Shown here in pieces: positions 16,420 through 27,100 of a stretch of DNA of 64,000 bases (its first letter is position 1; each line of letters starts with the position of its first letter). Origin of the DNA: Paractinoplanes pyxinae (GTDB lineage: Bacteria > Actinomycetota > Actinomycetes > Mycobacteriales > Micromonosporaceae); NCBI RefSeq assembly GCF_026626335.1, contig NZ_JAPNTZ010000005.1, forward strand, positions 496,001 through 560,000. Reading direction: 5' to 3'. The position numbers and the translations under genes are program-made. A model generated the notes under the pieces. The model saw only the letters and a list, made by a program, of their open reading frames with translations. It was not told the origin of the DNA and searched no databases.

Positions 16420-17841
16420 ATGACCTTCTTCGGGCAGCCGCGACCCCTCGCCAACCTCTTCGGCGTGGAGCTGTGGGAACGGTTCTCGTTCTACGGCATG
16501 CAGGGCATCCTGCTCATCTACCTGTACTACGAGGCCTCCCGCGGCGGCCTGGGGATCAACGAGGCCACGGCGACCAGCATCGTCGGCGCGTACGGCGGGT
16601 CGGTCTACCTCTCGACGGTGGTCGGGGCGTGGCTGTCCGACCGGATGTTCGGCCCCGAGCGGGTGCTGTTCGGCAGCGCCATCATGGTGATGGCCGGGCA
16701 CATCGCCCTGGCCCTGATCCCGGGCGTAGCCGGGGTGGCCGTCGGCCTGGTGCTGGTGGCGCTGGGCAGCGGCGGCGTGAAGGCGACGGCCACCACCATC
16801 GTCGGCCTGCTCTACGAGCCCGGTGACGAGCGCCGCGACGCCGGTTTCTCGCTGTTCTACCTGGGCATCAACCTCGGCGCCTTCGCCGGGCCGCTGCTGA
16901 CCGGCCTGCTGCAGTCCGAGCTCGGCTTCCACTGGGGCTTCGGCCTGGCCGCGATCGGCATGGCGATCGGTCTCACCCAGTACGCGTTCGGGCGGCGCGG
17001 CCTGCCGCCGGAGGCCCACGAGATCGCCAACCCGCTGCCCGCGTCCCGCCGCCCGCTCGTGTTCGGCCTGGCCGCGCTGGTGGTCGTCGTCGTGCTGGTG
17101 CTCGCGTTCACCGGCCTGATCAAGGCCGACTGGCTGTCCAACATCGTGATCGTGCTCAGCATCCTGGCCGCCGTGGCCTACTTCGTGGTGATCCTGTCCA
17201 GCCACCGGGTCGACGGCGTGGAACGCCGCCGGGTGCTGGCCTTCATCCCGATGTTCATCGCCAGCGCCGCCTTCTGGTCGCTCTACCAGCAGCAGTTCAC
17301 GGTGGTGACGATCTATTCGGACAAGCGGCTCGACCGGAACCTGTTCGGCTGGGAGATGCCGGTCTCGTGGGTGCAGTCGATCAACCCGGTGTTCATCATC
17401 ATTCTCTCCGGTGTGTTCGCCGCGATCTGGACCCGGCTCGGCGACCGCCAGCCCTCGACCCCGGTCAAGTTCGCGGCCGGCACCGCCATCATGGGCGTGG
17501 CCTTCCTGCTGTTCCTGCCGTTCGCGGGCACCGAGAGCGTGCCGCTGCTCGGGCTGACCGGCATCCTGCTCGTCTTCACGATCGCCGAGCTGCTGCTCTC
17601 CCCGGTCGGCCTGTCGCTGACCACCAAGCTGGCCCCGGAGGCTTTCCGCACCCAGATGGTGGCGCTGTTCTTCCTGTCGATCGCCCTGGGCACGGCCCTG
17701 TCGGGCACCCTGGCCGGCTACTACAGCGAGGACAACGAGGTTCCGTACTTCGGCATCCTGGGCGCGATCGCCATCGTGCTCGGCGGCGCCCTGCTGGCCC
17801 TGGCCCCGATGCTGCGCCGGCTGATGGGCGGCGTGAAGTAG
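16420..17841 (+). CDS. POT-family proton-coupled peptide transporter (DtpT-like)
   Basis: 473 aa with about 14 hydrophobic segments, typical of POT/PTR2 in bacteria. The ExxER proton-coupling motif is present (E17-L-W-E20-R21 followed by FSFYGMQGILLIYL). The second signature is FSLFYLGINLGAFAGPLLTG. It imports di- and tripeptides with protons across the cytoplasmic membrane. ATG 16420 gives the family N-terminus; a TTG at 16399 is in frame but adds a charged, unlikely extension. The gene is monocistronic, with the convergent small gene ending 2 bases away. Confidence 0.92.
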   Translation: MTFFGQPRPLANLFGVELWERFSFYGMQGILLIYLYYEASRGGLGINEATATSIVGAYGGSVYLSTVVGAWLSDRMFGPERVLFGSAIMVMAGHIALALIPGVAGVAVGLVLVALGSGGVKATATTIVGLLYEPGDERRDAGFSLFYLGINLGAFAGPLLTGLLQSELGFHWGFGLAAIGMAIGLTQYAFGRRGLPPEAHEIANPLPASRRPLVFGLAALVVVVVLVLAFTGLIKADWLSNIVIVLSILAAVAYFVVILSSHRVDGVERRRVLAFIPMFIASAAFWSLYQQQFTVVTIYSDKRLDRNLFGWEMPVSWVQSINPVFIIILSGVFAAIWTRLGDRQPSTPVKFAAGTAIMGVAFLLFLPFAGTESVPLLGLTGILLVFTIAELLLSPVGLSLTTKLAPEAFRTQMVALFFLSIALGTALSGTLAGYYSEDNEVPYFGILGAIAIVLGGALLALAPMLRRLMGGVK

Positions 17842-17843
17842 CG

Positions 17844-18086
17844 TCAGGCCGGCGGCGGCGGGATCTGGGCGACCTCGGCCAGGCGGGCGATGGCGGTGGC
17901 GGCACGGACGAAGTCGTTGGCGGCCAGGTCGCCGATGGTGGCGATGCCGAAGGCCAGGCGCAGGCCTTCGGCCTCTTCGTCGCTCACCCCGGAGAGGGCG
18001 GCCACGGGCGCGTTGACCAGGTCGGTCAGGGGAAGGTCACGGAAGGGCTCGTCGAGCAGGGCGTCCAGGTTCACCGAGACGGGCAT
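17844..18086 (-). CDS. 80-aa helix-hairpin-helix-like protein
   Basis: 80 aa, helical. The central block LSGVSDEEAEGLRLAFGIAT followed by IGDLAANDFVRAATAI resembles a helix-hairpin-helix pair of the kind found in small binding modules. It has no signal or membrane segment and ends in IPPPPA. It lies 33 bases downstream of the GNAT gene on the opposite side of its stop and is convergent with the peptide transporter. I do not recognise a named family. Confidence 0.6.
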   Translation of the reverse strand: MPVSVNLDALLDEPFRDLPLTDLVNAPVAALSGVSDEEAEGLRLAFGIATIGDLAANDFVRAATAIARLAEVAQIPPPPA

Positions 18087-18119
18087 GCCCGCAGCATCTC
18101 ACAGTCCATTGTGTACGGG

Positions 18120-18653
18120 TCACTGGCTGATGTCCTTGCGCATTCGCACAATCGGGACAGGGGCGCCACCCCGGGCGTCCTCGGTCCGCTCCACCTCCCG
18201 AAACCCGTAGGCGCGATACAGCGGCTCCCCGGACAGGGTGGCCATCAGCTCGAGCCGCCCGAACCCCTCGGCCGCGGCGGCCCGCTCGCACAGGCTCAGG
18301 ATCAGCCGCCCGACCCCGCGCCGGGCGAAGCCGGGATGCGTGTACATGGCCCGCACCTTGGCCGGGTCCTTCGCCGGGTCGAGCAGAGCCGAATCGCGCG
18401 AGGCAGAGTGGTCGCCGCCGTAGAGCGTCGCCCGCCGGCTCCACCCGCCACACCCGGCGAGCACCCCGTCCGACTCGATCACGAAGTACGTCCCGTCGTC
18501 GACCAGCTGCGTGTCCAGCCCCATGATCGCCGCACTGCTGCGGATCTGCTCGTCGTCGAGAAACCCTTTCTGCAGCTCCGCGATCGCAAGGCCGATCAGC
18601 ACCTGGAGGTCGTCGAGGTCGCCGCGCGTCGCAAGCCGGTGAGTAAGAGCCAT
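18120..18653 (-). CDS. GNAT-family N-acetyltransferase
   Basis: 177 aa. The acetyl-CoA-binding motif A is VRAMYTHPGFARRGVGRLILSLCE (R-x-x-G-x-G type) and motif B is PLYRAYGFREVERTEDARGG. N-terminal LATRGDLDDLQVLIGLAI is the usual first helix. ATG 18653 is chosen; an upstream in-frame ATG at 18716 would add 21 residues with no family resemblance and overlap the neighbouring gene end. Substrate unknown. Confidence 0.85.
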   Translation of the reverse strand: MALTHRLATRGDLDDLQVLIGLAIAELQKGFLDDEQIRSSAAIMGLDTQLVDDGTYFVIESDGVLAGCGGWSRRATLYGGDHSASRDSALLDPAKDPAKVRAMYTHPGFARRGVGRLILSLCERAAAAEGFGRLELMATLSGEPLYRAYGFREVERTEDARGGAPVPIVRMRKDISQ

Positions 18654-18684
18654 TTCTCGATCCAACCGCACGGTGGGCGGCTTG

Positions 18685-21077
18685 TCAGGGACAAACGCGG
18701 GGATACGCGGAGCCACCGCCGTAGCGTTGCCACACCTCAGGTTCCACGCCCGCGTCGGTGTCTCGGCACGCCATGGCCGGGGCGTCCACCTGCATCCGGC
18801 GGACCCGGTCCAGTCCCCAGCCCTTGACGACCCGGTCGGCGCCCGTCGGCGAACCGCCCACCCAGACCGTCCGGTCGTCCGGCGCGAAGGCGATCGCGGA
18901 AACCTGTTCGCTCGGGAAGGCGGCGACGAACTGGCCGAGCTGTCGCGGATCGAGCGGATCGGCCATGTCCCACACGCTCAGCCGCCCGTCCAGGTCGGCC
19001 GCCGCCAGCATGGTGCCGTCGTGGCTGAACGTGACGAGGCCGCCGGAGCCGACCAGTGTCTTGGCCAGCCGAACCGGACGGGCCGGGTCTGAGACGTCAT
19101 AGAGGCGGGTGTCGGTCCCATCGGCCACGGCCAGCACAGGCTGACTCGGAGCGAAAGCGACGGACTGGAAGTCGGATCCGCCGGTGGAGCTGATCCGGGC
19201 GAGCCGGCGCGGATACACCTTGCTACGGAAGTCGTAGAGCGCGACGGACGTCGCTCCGTCGGTCAATTCGTCGTCCACCATATCGATGGCGAACAGATTC
19301 CCATCGGCGGACATCGCGGACACCGCTGGTCGGCCCGGCAGCGGGGATCCGAGGCGCCGGGGACGGGTCCGATCCTTGATGTCCCACACCTGCATGTACT
19401 CGCGCACCTGCCCGTTGCGGTCGACGTTGGCGGCGGGCGCGACGAGATAGCGGGACGTGGGGTCGAAGCGCGACATTCCGGAGGCGTCCAAGTCGATGCC
19501 GGGCCACGTATCCGCCGACGCCGGCAGATCGGCCAGCCGCTTCGGCGGTCGGCCCGCCGTCACGTCCCAGAGGGCGGCGGTTTCCAAGCCGATCCTGGCC
19601 TGGGTACGCCCGTCCGGTGCCGTGGTCGCCTGCAGATCCCCGTACAACTGTGTTCCCCACGTGTCAGTGAGTTCCAGGAACTCTGTTCCCGTGGCGCCGG
19701 CCCAGCTGTTCAGATTCCCGCTGTTCCAAGGCAGCGGGCGAGTAGCCGGGCGTGATGTCAGGCCGGTGCGGCTGCGCGCTTGATGCGATCCCGGTTGCTG
19801 ATGTCCAGAAGGGTCAGGACACCGTCCGAATTGCGCTGCTGCCCACCCGCGACCACAGTGCACCCGTCGGGCGCGACGGCCAGCGCTGCGACCGGGCCGA
19901 GCCGTACGGTGCCGCGGCGGCGCAACCGGGTGCCGTCCCGCACCTGCCAGCCGGTCACAGTGCCGCTGATGTCGTCTCCGTCGCCCTCCCCCGTTCCCGC
20001 GATCAACAGCCGCCCGTCCGGCGTCGCCGCGAGACTGGTGACCGCACCGGCCTGGCCGGAGTCACGAAACGACAGGTCGCGGGCCTCGGACCAGGAATTC
20101 ACCTCCCACAGATGGACCTGGCCGGAAGGCGAGTTGCCATCGGTCGTCGACGTCGCCATGAGGTTGCCGCCCGGCAGGAACGTCAACGCCGTCATGCTGC
20201 CCGGCTGACGATAGACGCGGTGCGCCCCGGCGAACGGTCGGCTGACGTCCCAGAGCACTATCGGGGTCGACAGCTGTTCCTCGTGGTCGTTCCACGCTCC
20301 GATGGCCAGCAACGTCGAACCGGGACGGAACGCCAGCATCTCGATCCGCCCGATGCCCACGTCGACCGGTCCGGCGACACGTTTGTGCCGGACCGGATCC
20401 GTCAGGTCCCACACGTTGACCAGACCGTCGGCGCCCGCGGTCGCCAGGAGGCGGCCGGGCGAGGCGAACGCGACCTCGGTGATGCGCTCCCGGTGCCCGC
20501 CCAGCGTGCTGATGTACCGGGTTCCGGCGAGCGCCCGGAAGACCGCGTGCTTGGACTCCGGGGCGGGATACAGCCGATGGGCGGCCAGGCCGAGACCGAT
20601 GGCCGTCCGCGGATCGCTCGGAAGCGCGGCCTCGGACAGCGCCCGCAACTGGCGGGAGGTCGCGATGGCCGTCTGGCGTTCGGCCGGCTCGGTCTGGCGG
20701 CGGGCGTCGACGAAGGCGATGACTGCTGACAGCAGCAGAACGCACAGAGCGGCGACGACCGAGACGAGCAGGCGCGTGGTCCGGCGGCGTTGCCTCACGT
20801 GCTCGCCGACCAGAGTGTCTTTGTCGACGCCGAGGACCGGCGCGGCCAGATCGGCCACGATGTCGCCGAGTTGCGACGGGCCGGTCCTCCCCGCGTACGG
20901 CCTGAGGTCGGCCCACAGCGGCTCGCGGCGGAAGCGCCCGGCCAGCTCCGGCGACAACGAGTCGGTCACCGCCCAGTCGAAATCCTCACCGGTCCAGCTG
21001 ATCGTGCCCGCGGTCAAGGCGATCAGCAGACGGCCGGGCGGGCGGTTGTCCAGCCACCAGGAGACCTCACGGCTCAC
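18685..21077 (-). pseudogene. Broken TIR-like / transmembrane / WD40 protein
   Basis: Two reading frames together resemble actinomycete TIR-WD40 proteins. The first (GTG 21077 to a stop at 19758) begins within the last third of a TIR domain ([38 protein letters not shown]). The same frame is open up to 21182 and reads [16 protein letters not shown], typical TIR, but stops at 21183-21185 before the first two thirds. A TM helix ([20 protein letters not shown]), a helical [16 protein letters not shown] region and several WD40 blades follow. The second frame, shifted, carries further blades from about 19800 down to 18685. So the gene is 5'-truncated and frameshifted or internally deleted. The 3' frame could also start at GTG 19863 as a separate product, which I think less likely. 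The full-length protein would have been a membrane-linked defence or signalling protein. Confidence 0.65.
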
Positions 21078-21195
21078 CCAGACCGAACGGGCGGAGGCCG
21101 GAGAGGCCAGGAGGATGAACCGGGACGCGACCGGTGAGCCACGACCCTCCGATTGGCTGGCGCGGTGGGACGGATCGCCGACTTACGGTCTGCGC

Positions 21196-22035
21196 ATGAG
21201 CGTGGGGTTTGTCGGGCTCGGCGTGATGGGGCGGCCGATGGCGGCCAATCTGGTGAAGGCCGGCGTCGAGCTGATCGTGTGGAGTCGTACGGACCGGGGG
21301 GACACGCCGCCGGGGGCGGTGCGCGTGAGCGAGGTGGGTGAGGTGTTCGCTCGGGCCGAGGTTGTGATTCTCATGCTGGCGACCGAGCAGGCCATCGACG
21401 AGGTGCTGCCGGCGAAGCTTGACGGGAACCTGGTCGTGCACATGGGCACCACCAGCCCGGAGTATTCGGCCGGGCTGGGGGCGCGGATCGCGGCGGCGGG
21501 CGGGCGGTATGTCGAGGCGCCGGTGTCGGGGTCGCGGGGGCCGGCCGAGGCGGGTGAGCTCGTCGGGATGATCGCCGGCGACCCCGAAGACCTTTCCCGC
21601 GTACGACCATTGCTGGCGCCGCTGTGCAAGCAGGTGTTCACGTGCGGCGCCGTGCCGGGGGCGTTGCTGATGAAGCTGGCCGTCAACACGTTCCTGATCA
21701 GCATGGTGACCGGGCTGGCCGAGGCGTTCCACTTCGCCGAGGGGCACGGGCTGGACGCGGCCCTGCTGCGGCAAGTGCTCGACGCCGGGCCGATGGCCAG
21801 CGCCGTATCCCGCGGCAAGGGCGGCAAGCTGGCCGACCGGGACTTCGAGGTGCAGGCGGCCATCCACGACGTGCTCAAGAACAACGAGCTGATCGTCGCG
21901 GCCGCCCGCGCCCGCGGCATCGCCTCGCCGCTGCTGGACGCCTGCCGCGACCTGTACGCCTCGGCCGCCGCCCGCGGTCACGCCCAGGCGGACATGGCGG
22001 CGGTTGTGCACGCCTTCCGGGAGCCGACTCACTAG
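21196..22035 (+). CDS. 3-hydroxyisobutyrate dehydrogenase-family oxidoreductase
   Basis: 279 aa. N-terminal NAD(P) motif [16 protein letters not shown], substrate motif [18 protein letters not shown] and the catalytic-lysine block [16 protein letters not shown] are all present in the right order for beta-hydroxyacid dehydrogenases. ATG 21196 begins directly with the Rossmann strand. Substrate could be 3-hydroxyisobutyrate, tartronate semialdehyde or a related acid; the sequence does not decide. The Sua5-like gene starts 9 bases downstream. Confidence 0.88.
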   Translation: MSVGFVGLGVMGRPMAANLVKAGVELIVWSRTDRGDTPPGAVRVSEVGEVFARAEVVILMLATEQAIDEVLPAKLDGNLVVHMGTTSPEYSAGLGARIAAAGGRYVEAPVSGSRGPAEAGELVGMIAGDPEDLSRVRPLLAPLCKQVFTCGAVPGALLMKLAVNTFLISMVTGLAEAFHFAEGHGLDAALLRQVLDAGPMASAVSRGKGGKLADRDFEVQAAIHDVLKNNELIVAAARARGIASPLLDACRDLYASAAARGHAQADMAAVVHAFREPTH

Positions 22036-22044
22036 GCTGCGCTG

Positions 22045-22662
22045 GTGGCGAAGTACTTCGACGTGCACCCGGACAACCCGCAGGCGCGTTCCATCCGGCA
22101 GGTGGTCGAGATCGTCCGGGCCGACGGGGTGATCGCGTACCCGACCGACTCGTTGTTCGCGCTCGGGTGCCGGATGGGCAGCAAGGAGGGGCTGGACCGG
22201 ATCCGCGAGATCCGGCACCTCGACGACCGGCACCACTTCACGCTGATGTGCCGCGACTTCGCCCAGCTGGGCCAGTTCGTGCAGATCAACAACGCGGCCT
22301 TCCGGGCGGTGAAGGCGGCCACCCCGGGCCCGTACACGTTCATTCTGCCCGCCACCAAAGAGGTGCCCCGGCGGCTGCTGCACCCGAAGAAGAAGACGGT
22401 CGGCGCGCGCATCCCCGACCACGTGGTGGCCCAGGCGATCCTGGCCGAGCTGGGCGAGCCGCTGGTGTCGACGACGCTGCTGCTGCCCGGTCAGGACGAG
22501 CCGATGACCATGGGCTGGGAGATCAAGGAGACCCTGGACCATGTGGTCGACGCCGTGATCGACTCGGGTGAGGGCGGCCTCGAGCCGACCACCGTCGTGG
22601 ACCTTTCCGAGGGCGAGGCCGAAATCCTGCGGGTCGGCGCGGGCGACCCGTCACGCTTCTAG
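22045..22662 (+). CDS. Sua5/YciO/YrdC-family protein
   Basis: 205 aa. The YrdC fold is recognisable from VVEIVRADGVIAYPTDSLFA with LGCRMGSKEGLDRIREIR, then HFTLMCRDFAQLGQF, TPGPYTFILPATKEVPRRLL and ARIPDH. This length and the HPKKKTVGARIP stretch fit the YciO branch. Sua5/TsaC members make threonylcarbamoyl-AMP for tRNA t6A; YciO relatives have a less certain role. GTG 22045 follows the dehydrogenase stop by 9 bases, implying co-transcription. The stop shares CTAG (22659-22662) with the convergent WD40 gene. Confidence 0.85.
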   Translation: MAKYFDVHPDNPQARSIRQVVEIVRADGVIAYPTDSLFALGCRMGSKEGLDRIREIRHLDDRHHFTLMCRDFAQLGQFVQINNAAFRAVKAATPGPYTFILPATKEVPRRLLHPKKKTVGARIPDHVVAQAILAELGEPLVSTTLLLPGQDEPMTMGWEIKETLDHVVDAVIDSGEGGLEPTTVVDLSEGEAEILRVGAGDPSRF

Positions 22663-24083
22663 CTCGACAGCGCGCCGTCGGCCCCGAGGGCGAGAATGAC
22701 CAGCTCGCCGCGGTGGTCGGTCGCGGTCAGGCGCTGCTCGTCCAGGCGCTGCAGGGCGGCCACGCCGGCGCCGAACTCGCCGGCCAGCGTCGGGCCGACC
22801 GGCGGACCGGTCCAGTCGACGGTCCACGAGAACAGGCGGAACTCGTACGACGCGGCGACCACCACGGTCGTCTCGGGCGTGCCGAGCAGGGCCACCGTCC
22901 GGATCGGTTCGGGGGCGCGCAGCGTGATCCCCCGCTCCACCTCGTAGGCCGCCGGGTCGAGCCGGGCCACCCGCACCGCGTGGTGCGCGGCCGACACGAT
23001 CACCCGGTCGTCCAGGGAGTCGATCGCGCCCACCCGAAGATCGTGCTCGACCACGACGACGCGGTTGCCGGCCGGGCCGGCCGTGACAACGCGGCCCTCG
23101 GCGGCCAGCACCCCGTCGCGGAACGGGCGGGTCGGCGCGGGCAGCGCGGGCAGCGACAGCCCGGGCGTGAGCGGGACGCCCGAGGTCGCGTCGAGCAGGT
23201 AAGGCCGGCTGGCGAAGGTGGCGGTGGCCAGCACCGGGCCGCCCACGGCGAGCGATCCGGTGCGGATGGTCGGGTCGGTGAGCCGCCACACCGGACGGCT
23301 CGACGGGTCGACGGCGAACACCGCCCCGTCGTACGCACCTGCGAGCACATGCCGTCCGTCGGCCGACCAGGTGACCGAGCGCAACGGCGCCTCGCCCGCG
23401 CGCAGGGTGCGGATCGGGTCGAGGTGGGTGTTGCGCAGCTCGATCGCGCCGTCGCGGCGGGCCAGCGCGAGCGTCGACGCGTCGGGCGACCACGCGCAGG
23501 CCTCCACCGCAGGCGCCGCGCGGCCGGCCAGCGGGGCCCTGTCCTGGGCGAGGTCGCGCACGGCGACGAAGCCGCTCGTGCCGACCGTGGCCACCAGGCC
23601 GGTCGGGCTCACGTCCAGGCGTACGCAGTCGTCGAGCTCACCCAGGTACGTCTCGCCGAAGGCCTGCCACACGGCCGCGCGGCCGTCGGCCAGCTGGCAG
23701 AGCAGATGCTGACCGTCGGGCATCCACGAGACGCCGGTGACCGCCGCCGGGTGGCCACCGAGGACCTTCATGAGATGTGGCGGGCGGTCGTCGACGACGC
23801 GCCACACGGCGGCCGTGCCGTCGGCCGAGCCGGTGGCCAGCAGGTCGGACGCGCCCGGGTTCCAGGAGGCGGCCAGCACGGCCAAGCGATGGGCAAATTC
23901 GGTCAGGCTGATCGGCCGGGCGGGATCGCTGGTGTCCTGGACGGTCACCGTGCCCGCCTCGGTGCCACTGGCCAGCCGCCGGCCGTCGGCCCGGAAGGCA
24001 ACGCAGCTGACCGGCGCGGCTGGCGCCGGGGCGCTCCCTGGTGTCACGCGACATATGCTGGACACCAAGCCGCAATGAGTCAA
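22659..24083 (-). CDS. WD40 beta-propeller protein downstream of the helicase
   Basis: 474 aa with repeated blades of the form VSCVAFRADGRRLASGTEAG, LAASWNPGASDLLATGSADG, VTGVSWMPDGQHLLCQLADG and SVTWSADGRHVLAGAYDG. No signal peptide, membrane helix or enzyme domain is seen, so it is probably a cytoplasmic protein-interaction scaffold. TTG 24083 has AAGGA 12 bases upstream; GTG 24047 is an alternative start that loses 12 residues. The gene starts 26 bases after the helicase stop on the same strand, so the two may form a functional pair, although a hairpin spans the helicase stop. Confidence 0.8.
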   Translation of the reverse strand: MTHCGLVSSICRVTPGSAPAPAAPVSCVAFRADGRRLASGTEAGTVTVQDTSDPARPISLTEFAHRLAVLAASWNPGASDLLATGSADGTAAVWRVVDDRPPHLMKVLGGHPAAVTGVSWMPDGQHLLCQLADGRAAVWQAFGETYLGELDDCVRLDVSPTGLVATVGTSGFVAVRDLAQDRAPLAGRAAPAVEACAWSPDASTLALARRDGAIELRNTHLDPIRTLRAGEAPLRSVTWSADGRHVLAGAYDGAVFAVDPSSRPVWRLTDPTIRTGSLAVGGPVLATATFASRPYLLDATSGVPLTPGLSLPALPAPTRPFRDGVLAAEGRVVTAGPAGNRVVVVEHDLRVGAIDSLDDRVIVSAAHHAVRVARLDPAAYEVERGITLRAPEPIRTVALLGTPETTVVVAASYEFRLFSWTVDWTGPPVGPTLAGEFGAGVAALQRLDEQRLTATDHRGELVILALGADGALSS

Positions 24084-24102
24084 TACCGTCTTCGGTCCTT
24101 AG

Positions 24103-24120
24103 CGGTCGGTCAGCCGACCG
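24103..24120 (-). terminator. Hairpin flanking the helicase stop codon
   Basis: CGGTCGG (24103-24109) and CCGACCG (24114-24120) form a perfect 7-bp stem with a 4-nt loop TCAG. The helicase stop codon (24110-24112) lies in the loop. It may attenuate transcription into the downstream WD40 gene. Confidence 0.5.
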
Positions 24121-27100
24121 GTTGCAGACGCAGCAATCCGGGCCTACGAGCGGGCAGCGGCCCCACGGCAGCCTTGATCGCCTCGCGCAGCCGGTCCTCC
24201 TCGGCCACCCGATCGTGGTGCCACGCCGTTCCCCAGACGCGGTGCAGCCGCCAGCCGAGCCCGGCCAGCACGGCCGGGCCGAGCCGGTCGCGGTCGCGGG
24301 CCGAGCCGATCGAGCCGTAGGGCGGGCCGTCGCACTCCACACCAAGCACGTAGCCGTGGCCCGGTGTCGGGTGCCGCACGCCGATGTCCAGGCGGTACCC
24401 GTAACTGCCCACATGAGAGTCGGCGTCGTAGCCCCACGAGCGGACGGTGTCGAGCACCGACTGCACGAACGGGTCGGGCGGCGTGGTCGCCGGGGTCGAG
24501 GCCAGGCCGCGCTCCGCGTATTCCAGGTACGCGGCGAGATGACGTACGCCGGGATTGGCCGACTCGGGGATGTCGCGCGACCGGATCGACGAGATGATCT
24601 CCACCCTGCGCCGGGCCCGGGTGATGGCGACGTTGAGCCGGCGCCACCCGTTGGGCTGGTTGAGCGCGCCGAAGTTGGTGCTGACCCGGCCGTGCTCGTC
24701 ACGCCCGTACCCGATCGAGAAGATCATCACGTCGCGTTCGTCGCCCTGCACCGATTCCAGGCTCTTCACGAAGAAGCCGGTGAGCCGGTCGCCCTCCAGG
24801 AAGCGGTCGAGCCCGGGATGGCGGGCGGCCGCGCGTTCGACGGCCGCCTCGATCGCCTCGGCCTGCGCCACCGAGAAGGTGACCACCCCCAGCGACAGCT
24901 CGGGCCGGGTGGTCAGGCAGGCGATGATGCGGGCGGCGACCGCCTCGGCCTCGACCGGGTTGTCACGGGCGCCGCCGCGGCGATAGGTGCCCGCGGCCGG
25001 GATCAGCTCGACGCCGGTCTCCGGGTCGGCGTTGGCGCCCGGGAACGTCAGCAGCCGGCCCTGATAGAAGCGGTGGTTGGCGAAGGCGATCAACGCCTCG
25101 TGCCGGCTGCGGTAGTGCCAGCCCAGCCCGAGGGCCGGGAACGCGCCACAGGCCTCGGCCAGCTCCAGCACCGACTGGAAGTCGTTGACGTCGGTGCCTT
25201 CGTCACGGTCGGCGCGGGTCGAGAAGAAGGTGCTCGGCGGCAGCTGCCGGTCGTCGCCCGCCGCGATCAGGGCGTCGGCCCGGTAGACGCAGTTGATGGC
25301 GTCGGCCGGCGCCACCTGGGACGCCTCGTCGAAGATGACGACGTCGAACCGCAGGTCGGGCGGCAGGTACTGGCTGACCGCGAGCGGCGACATCAGAAAA
25401 CACGGCTTGGCCGACTGCACGGTCGCCCGGGCCTGGCCGATCAGGTCGCGGACGGGCAGGTGGCGGCTCTGCTTGCGACCCTCCCGCCGAAGCAGCGCGA
25501 TTTCTTCCGGTACGGCGGTCCGGCGCGATTCCACGGCGGCGCTGATGGTCGCGGGCGCCTCGGACATGAGGGCGGCGTCCAAGATGCGGAACTCGTCGAC
25601 CAGTCGGTCGTGCTCGAGGCCGTCGACCGGGCGCAGGCGGTCGTCGTCGCGCAGGACGGCGTCGGCCCAGGCCGTCCACAGGGCACGCTCGACCACCGGC
25701 CGGATCTGATCGGACGGCAGCTCCAGGCAGAACGCGATGGTCTCCTCGGCCAGCAGGCCGCGCGCGTGCTGAAAACCGAGCCACTCGTCCTGGCCGTGCG
25801 GGTCGTCCAGCAGCCGCGCCAGCCGGTCGCCGTCGATCTCCCCCAGTCCCGCCGCAGACAACTCGTCGCGAACGCTGTGCCAAGCGGCGACACACTCGGC
25901 CAGAGCGTCGGCGTCCCCGTCGAGGAGTGGTTTCCCCTGATACAGGCGTCGGGCCTCCCGGGCCCAGGCGATCGCGCGGGCGTCGTAGGCGGTGGCGTGG
26001 CCGGCGGCGGCCCGGCGCAGACCGTCCAGCCGGGTGGCCTCGGCCAGGTCGATGTGGCGGCCGAGGGCACGGTCGAAGGCCGTGAGGGCCGCGGCCGCCT
26101 CGGTCAACGGGCCGACCAGCGCGCGGCGACGGGCGGCGGCCTGAATCAGGGTTTCGGTGGGCGGCTCCCACCCGGCGACGATGCGGGCCTGGGTGGCCAG
26201 CCGGACCAGGGCCGGATCCGGCGCCGGGCGGCCGATCTGATCGGCCAGGGCCGGCAGGGCGTCGGGCGGGCTGAGCCGCACGAGGTCGGCCGCGGTTCGC
26301 AGGGCGTCGTCGACCTCCACCCCTCCCCGCCGGTAGCGGCCAAGCAAGGGCGCGTACCGCCGCTCGGCCAGCGCCCTTTCCCGCAGCGCACGCTGCCAGG
26401 CCACGGCCGTGCCGAGATGCGCGACGGCGTCGGCCGGCGCAACCGAAGGCAGGGCGTACGCGGCGACGGCGTCCCAGTCGCGGCGGTACGCGGGCAGCAG
26501 CTTGCGCAGCCCGCGGTGCTCGTTGGTGAGCCGGTCGGCCAGCTGCTCCACCGGCTGGTCGACGATCGCGTCGAGAAACCAGCGGCGGCACTCCAGCCCG
26601 GTCGCGGTGACGGCGTCGGCGCACCGGCGCAGCACGGCCGCCGCCTCGGCCACCCCGGCCAGCACCCCCGGCGAGAACCAGAACGGCTCCGGCCGGTTGG
26701 CCCGCCCCGCCAGCTCGGCCACCGCGGCGAACCCGGCCAGACCACCGAACGTGGTGGCGTCCGGCAGTCCGAGCCGCGCGGCGAGCGGCCCGACCTCGCG
26801 CAAGAGGTCGTCGAGGGTCGCGGCCTCGGTGCTGTGGCGGCGCACGGCCGACTCGGCCCCGGCGGCGGTCAGCGTGGCCTGGTCGAGGGCGGGCGGCTCA
26901 ACCTCGGGCAGTTCGTGCCACTCGACGCCGGCCGCCACCCGCACCTGCCGGGCGGCGTCCTCGAACCAGCGGTGCTGCTCAGCGGCCCGATCAAGCAGCA
27001 CGGGGCCCTCGGCGCCCAGCCATTCGTCCGGCACGGGTGCGGGCCGCTTCGCCGCATGCGTAACCAGAGTAACGAGAGCCCCGACGTCGGCGGGCAGGCT

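Noticed and set aside
18685-19863. 3' WD40 segment as an independent gene starting at GTG 19863
   Set aside because: The first 50 residues from that start are the out-of-frame shadow of the upstream WD40 frame, so a frameshifted single gene is simpler.
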